A stretch of 64,000 nucleotides of DNA from Alphaproteobacteria bacterium (GCA_019746225.1 JAIESE010000026.1:1-64000), one strand, 5' to 3'. Shown: positions 20,262 through 29,434, counted from the first letter of the stretch. Program-made: numbers and translations. Notes: generated by a model from the letters alone, not told the origin.

Positions 20262-20468
20262 GGGTAAGCCCTCCTATAAGCCGCATTAAATCCACCTGAT
20301 GGGAAACATTCATTTAACGCTAAATTATAACAGAAATTTTACAAAAGAGGGAGGATATTATGAGGTGTTATTACAAATCCATGCATGGAATATAGCTTGA
20401 TGTTGATACCCACTTTTGAAGAGCACAGAGGTAGAATAGTCATTAAAGCAGGGGTTTAAAGGAAGCTT

Positions 20469-20517
20469 CCCTCTTGTATCCCCAAAAAGTCACAGACTTC
20501 CTTAAAATACAAGAGGG
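20469..20517. repeat. Inverted repeat / possible hairpin between clpB and the DUF4167 gene
   Basis: CCCTCTTGTAT (20469-20479) is exactly complementary to ATACAAGAGGG (20507-20517) across a 27-base loop. It lies just past the stop codon of the minus-strand DUF4167 gene. No T-tract follows on either strand, so it is not called an intrinsic terminator; it may stabilise the 3' end of the transcript. Confidence 0.55.
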
Positions 20518-20527
20518 AGTAGTCATA

Positions 20528-20911
20528 TTATTGGTTTGCTTGAGCAATCGCCAATTCTTGTTCAATAGATAATTCAAAGTCATTTGCTGGAGGAATCATT
20601 TCTTCTGGAATAGAAGGTGTCTCAGAGCGCGGAAGCACGAGAATATTCTCTTTATATTCATTGTTGAGGCGCAAATAATGCTCAGCTTGTTGGAAATAAC
20701 TTTCAGCAAGCACCCGATCACCAGTCAACATCGCTTCACGAGCGAGTGTTGTGTATTTTTCAACTGAATTCTGAACATTAGTACGAATATTTCCACGTAG
20801 ATTATCCCCTTGAGAATAGTCTGATTGGTTGTTTTTCATAGAACCTGACTGTTTTGAACGAGTTGTTGGTGCTGGACGTGTACGAGCACGATTCATCATC
20901 ATTTGTTTCAT
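20528..20911 (-). CDS. DUF4167 domain protein
   Basis: 127 residues. The recognisable core at about residues 38-85 (RGNIRTNVQNSVEKY, TLAREAMLTGDRVLAESYFQ, QAEHYLRLNNEY) matches DUF4167, a small alphaproteobacterial domain of unknown function that typically follows prmC. The N-terminus is basic and Asn/Arg-rich, which hints at nucleic-acid contact (inference). It is read in the same direction as prmC, 134 bases downstream of it. An ATG 12 bases inside the frame is an alternative start. Confidence 0.8.
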   Translation of the reverse strand: MKQMMMNRARTRPAPTTRSKQSGSMKNNQSDYSQGDNLRGNIRTNVQNSVEKYTTLAREAMLTGDRVLAESYFQQAEHYLRLNNEYKENILVLPRSETPSIPEEMIPPANDFELSIEQELAIAQANQ

Positions 20912-21045
20912 CGGGGGTCCCCATTAATTTAAAGCCATTTGGTAAATTTTTAGCCGAGGTGATGTCGTTTTTTGTTATCAACCTCAAACTATATTAATAC
21001 TCTATCCTAATTTTTTTCATTTGGCAACACAATTTTGCATGTCTT

Positions 21046-21900
21046 TTATGCTAATAAGGCAGTCATTGAATCACAGGTGAAAATTAAACACCTTTCTATT
21101 TTATTAATGTCAGGGGAAGATGCGACACACTTTGTGAATGAAAACAATGCTTTAACGTCATTCGACTGCCCCTTCCCTATTTCTAGGACAATGGTTGTCC
21201 CCTGTTTAGCGAGCCTTGGAATTTGTTCTGAAAGTGCCCGATAACAGCTTAATCCATCCTCTCCCCCATCCAGGGCTAATTGCGGATCATACAAAGCGAC
21301 TTCAGGAGGAAGGGGTTCAGATGACCCAATATACGGCGGATTACTTATAATGACATCAAAAGTGCCAACAATAGCCTCCCCCCAGCTTCCAACCATAAAA
21401 GCGGATCGTTCCTCTAAATTAAGACGTGAAGCGTTTTCTTGGGCAATCAAAATTGCCCGTTCACTGAGATCAACACCAACACCCGTTGAATGGGGATATT
21501 CATGGAGAAGACTTAAAAGTAGGCAACCTGTTCCGGTCCCAAGATCAAGAATTCGCAAAGGATGAGTCTTGTCTGGGACGCAAGCAACCACAGCTTCAAT
21601 CAGGGTTTCACTGTCGGGTCGAGGGTCCAGCGTATCCCTGGTTACCCGAAAGGGAAGGCTCCAAAATTCACGATGTTCCTTAATTTTAGACAGAGGCTCC
21701 TTTTGAAGACGCCTTTCGATAAGCGCCTTAAAGCTATTCTCTTCCTCCTCGGATATGAGATGTTCTTGAGAAACGTAGACTTCTTCATAGGTTGTGTTGA
21801 GGGCATGGGCCAACAAGAGTCGGGCCTCTCGCATTGGATTTTTGGCAACGGCTTTAATCTCTTTAGCCGCTTCATTGATTCTAAACTGAAGCGTTTTCAT
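21046..21900 (-). CDS. prmC: Release factor glutamine methyltransferase PrmC (HemK)
   Basis: Methylates the GGQ glutamine of translation release factors using S-adenosylmethionine. The SAM-binding motif is ILDLGTGTGCLLLSLLHEYP and the N6-methyltransferase active motif is IISNPPYIGS. The N-terminal helical release-factor-binding domain (residues 1-75) is present. The C-terminus (KIERCLIFTCDSMTALLA) appears somewhat drifted from the usual RDLAG end. The start codon overlaps the stop of the MFS gene upstream by 4 bases. The usual partner prfA is not in the window. Confidence 0.92.
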   Translation of the reverse strand: MKTLQFRINEAAKEIKAVAKNPMREARLLLAHALNTTYEEVYVSQEHLISEEEENSFKALIERRLQKEPLSKIKEHREFWSLPFRVTRDTLDPRPDSETLIEAVVACVPDKTHPLRILDLGTGTGCLLLSLLHEYPHSTGVGVDLSERAILIAQENASRLNLEERSAFMVGSWGEAIVGTFDVIISNPPYIGSSEPLPPEVALYDPQLALDGGEDGLSCYRALSEQIPRLAKQGTTIVLEIGKGQSNDVKALFSFTKCVASSPDINKIERCLIFTCDSMTALLA

Positions 21901-23141
21901 TGTTTGAGGTCAGGTGATGATGTTCGAATGACAAAAACAAGGCATATGGAGGCAAGGACGGTGAAAACCGCTCCCCCATAGAAGCAACCTTGTATAGCGA
22001 ATGCATCTGCAAGCCGTCCAGCGATAATATTCCCAATCAGAACGGACCCACCGATGCAGAAGTAATAGAGACCAAAAGCCGTACCGCGAAGGTCAGCCGG
22101 CGCTTCGTCTGCAATCATCGCTGACAACAACCCTTGAGTCATGCCCATATGAAGTCCTACGGTCATCACGCCCAGCAAGGCTCCCCACCACGTTGAGGCG
22201 GTTATTAAGATCAGATTTGCGATAAACAGGATACTCATGCCGATCAAGAGGAGTTTTTTCCGATTGACCTTGTCTGCGAGCTTCCCCATGGGGTACGCAA
22301 CAACCGCATGCACCAGCTCATAGGCCACAAAAAGCAAGGGCAACATGGCAATTTCCCACCCAACCGACTTTGCTTGTAAGTTTAAGAAGGCTTCGCTAAA
22401 GCGCGCGAGCATTAAGATGCTTGTCACACCAAGCAGGAGCCAGAAGCGGTAAGAAAGAAATTTGATATCCCGAAAATTCCACCGCAAGGTTCTTTTGGGA
22501 ATTTCATGGCGAATTTTAGGTTGCCGAATAAAAGCGAACAAAATAATCAGCGCGATAACGCCTGGAATGGATGCCAACATAAATACAGTCCGAAAACTGT
22601 TGCCTGACAAAACCATTAAGCCTGTCGCTAATAGGGAGCCGAATACAACGCCTAAAGGATAAAGAGTTTGACGAATACCGTAGCTTTTTCCGTGGGTTTG
22701 GTTGGTTGAAAGGTCGGCGATCAATGCATCCGTAGGGGAGGAGCGAATTCCCTTGACCAAGCGATCAATACATTTTGCAAAGAAAACAAGGTTATAGCTG
22801 GTGGCCGCCGCAAACATAAACTTTACCAAAACACCGAAAAGGCTTCCAATCGCAATCATGGGCTTTCGGGTCCTAAACACATCGCTTAAGACCCCAGAGA
22901 TGATCTTTGAGGCAAACATCAACGCAACAGCCACCCCTTCCAAGACGCCGACTTTTGTATGAGACGCGTGAAGCACTTCCGTTAAAAAGGTTGGCAACAA
23001 GGAGGCCACCATGATTGTGCTTGTGCTCCAAAAGAAATGCATCCACCCAATCGCCCAGATGGCGCGGTCTCCGAATGGCAGCAGGCTTGCAGAAGCGTCT
23101 GAAGACCTTGCGTTATGTTGAGCCTTATGCGGCATCATCAT
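21897..23141 (-). CDS. MFS transporter
   Basis: 414 residues with about 12 hydrophobic helices. MFS loop motifs are seen: GVLSDVFRTRKPM after helix 2, and GKLADKVNRKKLLL in the equivalent place of the second half. DRLVKGIRSSPTDALIAD in the first half matches a subgroup of MFS exporters of unknown substrate. The N-terminal 25 residues are polar and cytoplasmic. It sits upstream of prmC with a 4-base overlap, so the pair is probably co-transcribed; the link looks positional rather than functional. The substrate cannot be told from sequence. Confidence 0.85.
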   Translation of the reverse strand: MMMPHKAQHNARSSDASASLLPFGDRAIWAIGWMHFFWSTSTIMVASLLPTFLTEVLHASHTKVGVLEGVAVALMFASKIISGVLSDVFRTRKPMIAIGSLFGVLVKFMFAAATSYNLVFFAKCIDRLVKGIRSSPTDALIADLSTNQTHGKSYGIRQTLYPLGVVFGSLLATGLMVLSGNSFRTVFMLASIPGVIALIILFAFIRQPKIRHEIPKRTLRWNFRDIKFLSYRFWLLLGVTSILMLARFSEAFLNLQAKSVGWEIAMLPLLFVAYELVHAVVAYPMGKLADKVNRKKLLLIGMSILFIANLILITASTWWGALLGVMTVGLHMGMTQGLLSAMIADEAPADLRGTAFGLYYFCIGGSVLIGNIIAGRLADAFAIQGCFYGGAVFTVLASICLVFVIRTSSPDLKQ

Positions 23142-23276
23142 TTCCTTAAAAGTGATTGGCTAAAGTAAGACATATATTTCAAGTATGTACCCTGTTTTGC
23201 TGGAAATTGCAATCAAATGAGTAGAAGGGGGTCTGAAAAACGTCATCTCTCAAAGTCAAATATCAAAGTATCTGGC

Positions 23277-25013
23277 TTAAGTCAGTTTCTTTTTCTTGTT
23301 GTAATCCGACACTTGTGAAATGAGTGTCAGCGAGGGTTGGGGGGATTGTTCGCGTATGGTTTTAAGGGCACATTTAATTTCATTACTCATAATTTTATGG
23401 TCCCAAATGGGATCGTTTTGAGTTTGAAGATATGACCTCAGCCAAAAGGCAAATGGGATGGATCCGGGGCCTCTGTGCGCAACCAGATTTTTGCAATTTA
23501 AGTCAAAATTGGCATTCAATTTCCAAGCAAGGCGCACCGGCAAAGATGATCTTAAATCATTTGAATAGTAGATGGCATTAGAATACATCGAATGGCTGGT
23601 CCATAGAAGAACGAGGGCTGCACTCACCGTGGTCGCAAGATAAGAGAAACGAAATCGGGGAGACGCTGGGGTTAACGGCTCCTCTTTCAGTTTGACAGTG
23701 ATGGGTTTGGGAATATCCATGGTCATTACAGCTGAAATAAACAAGGGAAAGACAGAGAGCATCATAAACCAGCCGTGATGAAGAAGCATGACGATGAGGC
23801 AAGCTGTGAAAAGGAAACCTTTTTGTACTTCTTGTTCCGAGGTGCTTTTTTTGGGACTGAAATAGCTTTTTGTCATTAAAAAAGGCGAAAGAGGAATGAG
23901 AAAGCAGAAGATGGCGCCCAAAACCCCAAGAGAAGCAAAAGCATCTGACGTTTGATTTAGGCTCGATGCATCATATCGCCCAATCCCTTCCCATGCCGCT
24001 TCTTGAGCACTTGCCGCCTTAAGAGCAGGCAGCTGTCTTATAATCCCATCACTCATCTGCCCCCACCCCATGCCAGTAAAGAGATTTGTAACAGGTGCTT
24101 GGATAAAATCTTGCCAAAGAACTTTTACAGAAATAAAACGAGAACTTAAACTTGGCAAAACATCCCATGAAAAAGCGATATATTCAACGAGCAACAAACA
24201 AAATGGGGCAGCGAGAAGAACTGTCAGCAAGGATAGCCATTTCTGTTCTGGGTGTAAAATTTTTGATATAAGAATGTAAGCCAAGGGGCCTAGGATAAGA
24301 GCCCCAATCGCAATTTTATTTTGGGATAATAGAATGGCGATAATAGCAGCAAGTTTTAAGATAATGGACGCCCGTTTCTGGTGACTAAGACTCAAAAGAA
24401 ATAACACAGCTCCAACCCAGCCTAAGTGCGCAGTGAAATGGTATAAGCTCCAATCTCCCGTCGTGTTGGCATAGGTTGGATGAGCAAACACCACAAGACC
24501 GATGTGCGCAAAACACGCAAGTTCGGTGCTAATTCGGATAGCTTGTATATGGCCTTTATGGGGATCATTTTGCCTCAACCATAAAAAAAGAAGAAGAATC
24601 ATAGACAGAGAAAGCCAAAGCCATCCGCCAATCATTTGTTCTGGATGACCAAACCAGGAGAGTTGATAATCATAGGAAAATGGAAGTGTGATAATGGAAA
24701 GGAGAGCCAATCCCATAACCCCAAGCAATATTGGGTTATGTTGAAAGCTCTCAAACTTCAAAACCTTCTTCAAATTATTGAGAGGTGTAGAATACAAATT
24801 CAGGCAAATCAAGATTACCGCCGCCACGACACCGAGGGAGGCTATAGCCAAAGCCACACCTTCTGTATCTGTCCAGACACCTATTCGCAAAGGGGGGAGG
24901 GCAAAGATAAAGACCCATGGAAAAAGAAGGGTTAATCCCAAGCACCATCTCACAAGAGCGTTGTGAATCAATTCTTGGTTAAGAGCTCCTCGATCAAGTC
25001 TCAATCTGTTCAC
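23277..25013 (-). CDS. Polytopic membrane protein, O-antigen polymerase/ligase-like
   Basis: 578 residues, hydrophobic through about residue 450 with roughly 11-13 membrane helices, then a soluble C-terminal region of some 90 residues. The pattern of helices, a large polar loop at about 290-360 (GMGWGQMSDGIIRQLP, RYDASSLNQTSDAF) and the following GVLGAIFCFLIPLSPFL resembles Wzy/WaaL proteins, where the large loop precedes an LG-rich helix. No signature is decisive. It may act in surface polysaccharide joining or polymerisation. It is transcribed alone. Confidence 0.55.
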   Translation of the reverse strand: MNRLRLDRGALNQELIHNALVRWCLGLTLLFPWVFIFALPPLRIGVWTDTEGVALAIASLGVVAAVILICLNLYSTPLNNLKKVLKFESFQHNPILLGVMGLALLSIITLPFSYDYQLSWFGHPEQMIGGWLWLSLSMILLLFLWLRQNDPHKGHIQAIRISTELACFAHIGLVVFAHPTYANTTGDWSLYHFTAHLGWVGAVLFLLSLSHQKRASIILKLAAIIAILLSQNKIAIGALILGPLAYILISKILHPEQKWLSLLTVLLAAPFCLLLVEYIAFSWDVLPSLSSRFISVKVLWQDFIQAPVTNLFTGMGWGQMSDGIIRQLPALKAASAQEAAWEGIGRYDASSLNQTSDAFASLGVLGAIFCFLIPLSPFLMTKSYFSPKKSTSEQEVQKGFLFTACLIVMLLHHGWFMMLSVFPLFISAVMTMDIPKPITVKLKEEPLTPASPRFRFSYLATTVSAALVLLWTSHSMYSNAIYYSNDLRSSLPVRLAWKLNANFDLNCKNLVAHRGPGSIPFAFWLRSYLQTQNDPIWDHKIMSNEIKCALKTIREQSPQPSLTLISQVSDYNKKKKLT

Positions 25014-25087
25014 CCTCTAAAGATTGAATCCGAAGATAAATCATTCATCCTATGCTCATTTTGGAACTTGAAAACACAATATACAAT

Positions 25088-25131
25088 TAAAAATCTCCAT
25101 CATCGGTGAACTGCCGATGAAGGAGATTTGA
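25088..25131 (-). terminator. Rho-independent terminator of the small secreted protein gene
   Basis: A long stem, AAATCTCC plus ATCATCGG against CCGATGA plus AGGAGATTT with one bulge. Read on the minus strand it is followed by TTTTAATTG, giving a GC-moderate hairpin with a short U-tract about 25 bases after the stop of the gene at 25156-25401. Confidence 0.75.
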
Positions 25132-25155
25132 TGATCATTCGCTGTAAAACAGCTT

Positions 25156-25401
25156 TCAACTGAATAAGCCGATTTCAATTTTAACTTCTGTTTGGCAAGT
25201 GATATGGTTTTTATGCGTTCTAAGGCATTGTGTGTTATCCGCTGACGCATAGGCATGGATTCTCCCTTGACCAGCTCTTGACATTTTCATTTTATATGGC
25301 TTTTGCGCAGCTGTTGCGTCTTCACCACCAAATGCAAAGAATCCGACGATTAGTCCAAGGGCTGACAAAGTCGCTACTGTTTTAGATTTTGATACGGACA
25401 T
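25156..25401 (-). CDS. Small secreted protein, unknown function
   Basis: 81 residues. The N-terminus is a good signal peptide: basic MSVSKSK, hydrophobic TLSALGLIVGFFAF, and a likely cleavage after DATAAQ or nearby. The mature part is about 48 residues, basic, with two cysteines (NTQCLRTHKNHITCQTE) that could pair. AGGAG lies nine bases before the ATG, and an intrinsic terminator follows, so this is an expressed single-gene unit. No family is recognised. Confidence 0.72.
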   Translation of the reverse strand: MSVSKSKTVATLSALGLIVGFFAFGGEDATAAQKPYKMKMSRAGQGRIHAYASADNTQCLRTHKNHITCQTEVKIEIGLFS

Positions 25402-25620
25402 TTCAGTTAACTCCTAGATATGAATGTTAAAACTTTCTCAAGATTGGCCAACGGCCCAATCATTAACATAGCCTAGCATCTAAACCTTAATATTAGGTAA
25501 AGCCTAGGTTCTACAACCCTTTGCGTGGCGTAACACTTTGTAACATTCTAGTGTTTGCCCTTCACAAATAAGTGGGCCATCCTAAAGATAGGTTTAATTT
25601 ATGGTTGAGAGTTTTATATC

Positions 25621-26556
25621 GTGGAACCGATGGGAATTGCTTCTAAAAGCCTCAAATCTACGGCGCCTCAAAGGCTGCCGATAGCTGTTCCATTAAACCA
25701 CCCTACTTGGCAGCATACGATTGCAAATCCTATTTCATGCTCTGGCATCGGAGCGCATTCAGGGAAGCCAGCCACCCTCACCCTTCGCCCCGCCATTGCC
25801 AATTCCGGATATGTATTTATGCGCACCGATGTGCCTGAACATTCCCGCCGCATTCCTGCCCGTTGGGACACGGTATCCAACACAGCGATGTGCACCACAA
25901 TAACCAATGCCCAAGGGATTTCCGTTTCAACGATTGAGCATGTGATCGCGGCTCTCGCAGGCTGCGGTATTCATAATGCCATTATCGAAGTCGACGGGCC
26001 TGAAGTTCCCATTATGGATGGCAGTTCCCGTGAGTTTGTGGAAATGATTGAAAAAGCTCATACTCGCCAACAACGCCAGACTGTGCGACGAATCAAAATT
26101 TTGAAGACGTTGGAAGTGAAAGTCGGCACGGCAACAGCTATCCTAAAACCAAGTGATGAAACCGAATTCACGATGCAATTTAACGCCAATGGGCGTCTTG
26201 CCAATCAATCTTGGACGTTGACCTATTATCCCGATCATGACGATTTTGGAGATCTTCTGTCTCAAGCACGGACTTTTGGCTTTTATGAAGATGCCGAGAA
26301 ACTCTGGGCTCAAGGCTTGGCCAAAGGATCTTCCCTTGAAAATGCTGTTGTGATTAAAGACGGCGAAGTCATGAATGAAGAAGGTTTGCGGTATTCTGAT
26401 GAGTTTGTGCGTCACAAAATGTTAGATGCAATCGGCGATTTTGCCTTAGCAGGTGCCCCCATCCTTGGACAATTCATTGGCCATAATTCGGGTCATGCGG
26501 TAAATAATCAGCTGTTGCGCGCTCTTTTTGCGGACGCTTCAGCCTGGTCTTATTAA
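25621..26556 (+). CDS. lpxC: UDP-3-O-acyl-N-acetylglucosamine deacetylase LpxC
   Basis: Zinc enzyme for the committed step of lipid A synthesis. Motifs: SCSGIGAHSG near the N-terminus, STIEHVIAALAG with zinc ligand H107, EVPIMDGSSREFV, and VRHKMLDAIGDFAL with ligands H265 and D269, then GHNSGHAVNNQLL. GTG 25621 and ATG 25630 are both possible starts and neither has a good ribosome binding site. Here it stands alone, away from its frequent fts neighbours. Its TAA shares two bases with the stop codon of the convergent gene. Confidence 0.95.
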   Translation: MEPMGIASKSLKSTAPQRLPIAVPLNHPTWQHTIANPISCSGIGAHSGKPATLTLRPAIANSGYVFMRTDVPEHSRRIPARWDTVSNTAMCTTITNAQGISVSTIEHVIAALAGCGIHNAIIEVDGPEVPIMDGSSREFVEMIEKAHTRQQRQTVRRIKILKTLEVKVGTATAILKPSDETEFTMQFNANGRLANQSWTLTYYPDHDDFGDLLSQARTFGFYEDAEKLWAQGLAKGSSLENAVVIKDGEVMNEEGLRYSDEFVRHKMLDAIGDFALAGAPILGQFIGHNSGHAVNNQLLRALFADASAWSY

Positions 26557-26819
26557 GCATCAACTTTCTTAGAATAACTTTCCTTATACCACTTGAGAAC
26601 ACCAAATAAGCTGATGCCGAGCCAAATGATCTCTATGAACACGGCTGTTAAATTCCATGCATTGGCTAAGGAAAATAATATCAAAATGGCGCCAATTAAA
26701 TTTAATAGAGAATAGATCAGACTATCCGCGGACATCTTTTTGGCTTGAAGAAGAAAATAGGCAATTAAGATCGCAATAGCCCCAGAAAACCCAACAAAAT
26801 CATGAAACTCCATAATCAT
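26553..26819 (-). CDS. Small membrane protein, CBU_0592 family
   Basis: About 88 residues from ATG 26819, which has AGGGAG seven bases upstream; the open frame runs back to 26855. Three hydrophobic segments are visible (FVGFSGAIAILIAYFLLQ, LIYSLLNLIGAILILFSL, VFIEIIWLGISLFGVL). The arrangement, with AYFLLQ after the first and LLNLIGA in the second, matches the CBU_0592-type family of tiny inner-membrane proteins of unknown function. It is convergent with lpxC, and the two stop codons overlap within TTAA. Confidence 0.75.
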   Translation of the reverse strand: MIMEFHDFVGFSGAIAILIAYFLLQAKKMSADSLIYSLLNLIGAILILFSLANAWNLTAVFIEIIWLGISLFGVLKWYKESYSKKVDA

Positions 26820-26996
26820 ACTCATACTCCCTTTGTTGTTTCTGACGCGCTTCACCTTTTATAGCAGAAGACACCTCATATTAGCAAGGTTAAGGGATTA
26901 TGGGATTTGTCATATCGTAAAGCGTATAGAATAAGTCGTGTAAATTTGCTAAGTAGTATACAATGCCTCGCTTAAGAAAGGTGCCTTGATAAAAAG

Positions 26997-29102
26997 ATGG
27001 ACAACCCGCTAGTCTATACCTGTCCCATGCATCCCGAAGTCCACCAAAATAGCCCTGGCGCATGCCCTATCTGTGGCATGGCTCTTGAGCCGGAAAGTAT
27101 TTTGGCGAGCGATGACGATCTAGAATACCAAAACATGACGACGCGATTTTGGGTGGCTGCCTCTCTGTCCATTCCCTTGCTTCTTCTCACCATGGGAGGG
27201 CACGTTCTGCCCTTAAGCTGGATTCGCTTTTTGTCGCATACATCTTATGGTCAAGGACTCCAATTCCTCCTTGCGACCCCTGTCGTTTTGGGGTGTGGGT
27301 GGCCTTTCTTTCAACGCGCTTGGATATCCGTTCGAGATCGCTATTTAAATATGTTCACCCTCATTGGGATGGGGGTTGGGGTTTCCTACCTTTATAGTGT
27401 TGTGGTTTTGCTATTGAACTTTAGAGGTTCCACTTTTGATGTTTATTTTGAAGCGGCTTCCTTCATCACAACTCTTGTTCTCTTAGGCCAAGTATTTGAA
27501 TTACAAGCACGCTCCCACACACGTCAAGTAATTCAACGGCTTCTCGGCTTGGCGCCACCAACGGGTCGCCTTGTGAAGGGGGGCCAAGAATATGATGTCC
27601 CGTTAGAAAGAGTCATGGCAGGGGATCTGTTACGTGTGCGCACTGGAGAGAAGATCCCGGTGGACGGAGTGATTTCTGAAGGGTCAAGCGTGATTGACCA
27701 ATCCATGATGACCGGAGAGCCCGTCCCCGTTATCAAAGGCCCTGGTGATGTCCTGATGGGTGGCACCCTCAATGGGACGGGGTCCTTTATCATGCGCGCA
27801 ACGGCTGTTGGACAGGATACGGTATTGTCTCGAATAGTAGAGATGGTCTCAAAGGCCCAACGCACGCGCGCCCCCATTCAACGGCTGGCGGATACTGTTT
27901 CTGCGTATTTTGTACCTCTGGTTATCTTCATTGCGCTCCTGACGGGCACAGGCTGGTACATCTTCGGGCCGGATCCAAAGATCGCTCATGCTCTCATGAC
28001 CAGCATGGCCGTTGTCATCATCGCCTGCCCTTGCGCGCTCGGATTAGCAACACCGATGTCCATTATGGTCGGAACGGGATGTGGGGCACGGGTTGGTGTG
28101 TTGGTGAAAAATGCGGAAGCTTTGGAAACATTGGAAACCGTCGACACTCTTGTTATTGATAAAACAGGAACGTTAACCACGGGAAAACCTTACCTTATTG
28201 ATCTTATTCCTTTAGGCCGAGATAAACGCAATGCCCTGCTGATCCTTGCCGCAAGTTTAGAGCAGGGAAGTGAGCATCCTTTGGCTGAAGCCATTATAAG
28301 GGCCGCTCAAGAGGAGAACTTGAACTTGTCAAAATGTTCAGATTTTCAGTCCCTCACAGGCAAAGGCGTGAGGGGAATTATTGATGACCATGAAGTTGCC
28401 TTAGGGAATATGGCGTTCATGCAAGATTTAGGTATTGAAATGACCTTTATCCACCCGGGCATTGAAAAGGCACGTGCAAAGGGACAAACGGTCATGCTGC
28501 TGGGGGTCGACCGCAAGATGGTGGGCATCTTAATTTTAGCTGATGTTATCAAACCAACAACGGCTTATGTGATCCAAGTATTAAAGGAGCAAGGCATACA
28601 AGTTATTATGGTGACTGGCGATAATACGATAACGGCCCATGCCATCGCTAGGGAAGTAGGCATTGATCATATCGAGGCGGAAGTGCTCCCTCAGAATAAA
28701 CATCATATTATTGAGGAGCTTCAAAGGCAGGGTCACAAAGTAGCAATGGTCGGGGATGGCATCAATGACGCTCCAGCTCTGGCGCAAGCTGATGTTGGTA
28801 TTGCTATGGGTACGGGAACAGACGTGGCCATTGAGAGTGCCGGCATTACGCTCATGTCAGGGGACTTGATGGGAATTTTGCGCGCGCGACACCTCAGTCA
28901 AGCGACCATGAGGAATATTCGTCAAAACCTCTTCCTTGCCTTTTTCTACAATACTCTCTCAATCCCCCTCGCCGCAGGCCTTTTGTATCCCCTGTTTGGA
29001 TGGCTTCTCACCCCTATTGTTGCAAGTATGGCAATGACCTTGAGCTCTGTGTCCGTGATCCTCAACGCGCTTCGCCTGTCTTATAAAAAAGAGAGTGTCT
29101 GA
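26997..29102 (+). CDS. copA: Copper-translocating P-type ATPase (CopA-like)
   Basis: 701 residues. The N-terminus lacks the usual ferredoxin-like HMA domain and instead has the short YTCPMHPEV...CPICGMAL metal-binding motif (residues 7-31). Eight membrane helices are expected; the CPC ion motif is C344-P-C346. The phosphorylated aspartate is D388 in DKTGTLT. SEHPLAEA and GDGINDAPALAQAD complete the P1B-type set. The CPC plus the C-terminal helices indicate Cu(I) export. AAGAAAGG lies about 12 bases before the ATG. The last 41 bases are overlapped antisense by a small ORF. Confidence 0.93.
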   Translation: MDNPLVYTCPMHPEVHQNSPGACPICGMALEPESILASDDDLEYQNMTTRFWVAASLSIPLLLLTMGGHVLPLSWIRFLSHTSYGQGLQFLLATPVVLGCGWPFFQRAWISVRDRYLNMFTLIGMGVGVSYLYSVVVLLLNFRGSTFDVYFEAASFITTLVLLGQVFELQARSHTRQVIQRLLGLAPPTGRLVKGGQEYDVPLERVMAGDLLRVRTGEKIPVDGVISEGSSVIDQSMMTGEPVPVIKGPGDVLMGGTLNGTGSFIMRATAVGQDTVLSRIVEMVSKAQRTRAPIQRLADTVSAYFVPLVIFIALLTGTGWYIFGPDPKIAHALMTSMAVVIIACPCALGLATPMSIMVGTGCGARVGVLVKNAEALETLETVDTLVIDKTGTLTTGKPYLIDLIPLGRDKRNALLILAASLEQGSEHPLAEAIIRAAQEENLNLSKCSDFQSLTGKGVRGIIDDHEVALGNMAFMQDLGIEMTFIHPGIEKARAKGQTVMLLGVDRKMVGILILADVIKPTTAYVIQVLKEQGIQVIMVTGDNTITAHAIAREVGIDHIEAEVLPQNKHHIIEELQRQGHKVAMVGDGINDAPALAQADVGIAMGTGTDVAIESAGITLMSGDLMGILRARHLSQATMRNIRQNLFLAFFYNTLSIPLAAGLLYPLFGWLLTPIVASMAMTLSSVSVILNALRLSYKKESV

Positions 29103-29211
29103 GAGAATTAGTTTCCTGTTGCGGAACCATTGCGTGAGCTTCATGCCACACCAAACTAATCAGGACAACATAGAGGACGAGCGTTCCAAGATATAATTTA
29201 CCGTATTGCAT
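29062..29211 (-). CDS. Small secreted or membrane peptide under an operator-controlled promoter
   Basis: 49 codons from ATG 29211, with AAAGGAG (29218-29224) six bases upstream. A second ATG at 29217 is too close to it. The peptide has a basic start MQYGKLYLG, a hydrophobic core (TLVLYVVLISLVW) and a signal-peptidase-like end EAHA, leaving about 22 polar residues. It runs antisense into the last 41 bases of copA. It follows a consensus promoter and two palindromic operators. It could be the remaining first gene of a lost operon, a free-standing peptide, or the truncated N-terminus of a membrane-fusion protein. No family is recognised. Confidence 0.5.
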   Translation of the reverse strand: MQYGKLYLGTLVLYVVLISLVWHEAHAMVPQQETNSLRHSLFYKTGEAR

Positions 29212-29238
29212 CTTCATCTCCTTTAAATTTCCAAGTTA

Positions 29239-29256
29239 GTTGAACAATTGTTCAAC
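29239..29256. promoter_or_regulatory. Palindromic operator 1 (TetR-type)
   Basis: GTTGAACAATTGTTCAAC is a perfect 18-base palindrome, lying just downstream of the -10 box on the minus strand. The half-site TTGAAC recurs in operator 2. The TTGAAC-N4-GTTCAA form is like sites bound by TetR-family repressors; no tetR gene is in the window, so the regulator is inferred. Confidence 0.7.
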
Positions 29257-29265
29257 CAATATCCA

Positions 29266-29293
29266 TTTATACATTCACGGGGAAATCTGTCAA
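29266..29293 (-). promoter_or_regulatory. Consensus sigma-70 promoter for the small ORF at 29062-29211
   Basis: On the minus strand TTGACA (29288-29293) is followed after 16 bases by TATAAA (29266-29271), both near consensus. The promoter is bracketed by the two palindromes, a layout that suits tight repression. Confidence 0.7.
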
Positions 29294-29301
29294 CACTTTT
29301 C

Positions 29302-29317
29302 TTGAACGAATGTTCAA
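29302..29317. promoter_or_regulatory. Palindromic operator 2 (TetR-type)
   Basis: TTGAACGAATGTTCAA repeats the TTGAAC/GTTCAA half-sites of operator 1 with a near-palindromic centre. It lies just upstream of the -35 box. The start-to-start distance to the matching TTGAAC of operator 1 is 62 bases, close to six helical turns. Confidence 0.65.
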
Positions 29318-29406
29318 TTTATTCCAAAGCTAGGACAACTAACCCTCAATAGGTTATAATTAGGAGAACTCTTCATGAAATTAGATCCACAAAAATAGCT
29401 ATGGCC

Positions 29407-29434
29407 GTCATTGCGAGGAGCGTAGGCTTAATGA
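29407..29434. repeat. Solo left end of the GTCATTGCGAGG palindromic repeat
   Basis: GTCATTGCGAGGAGCG matches the start of the copy at 61684, but no complementary right end is present; the homology fades into the 3' flank of the decayed GNAT gene. Confidence 0.6.
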
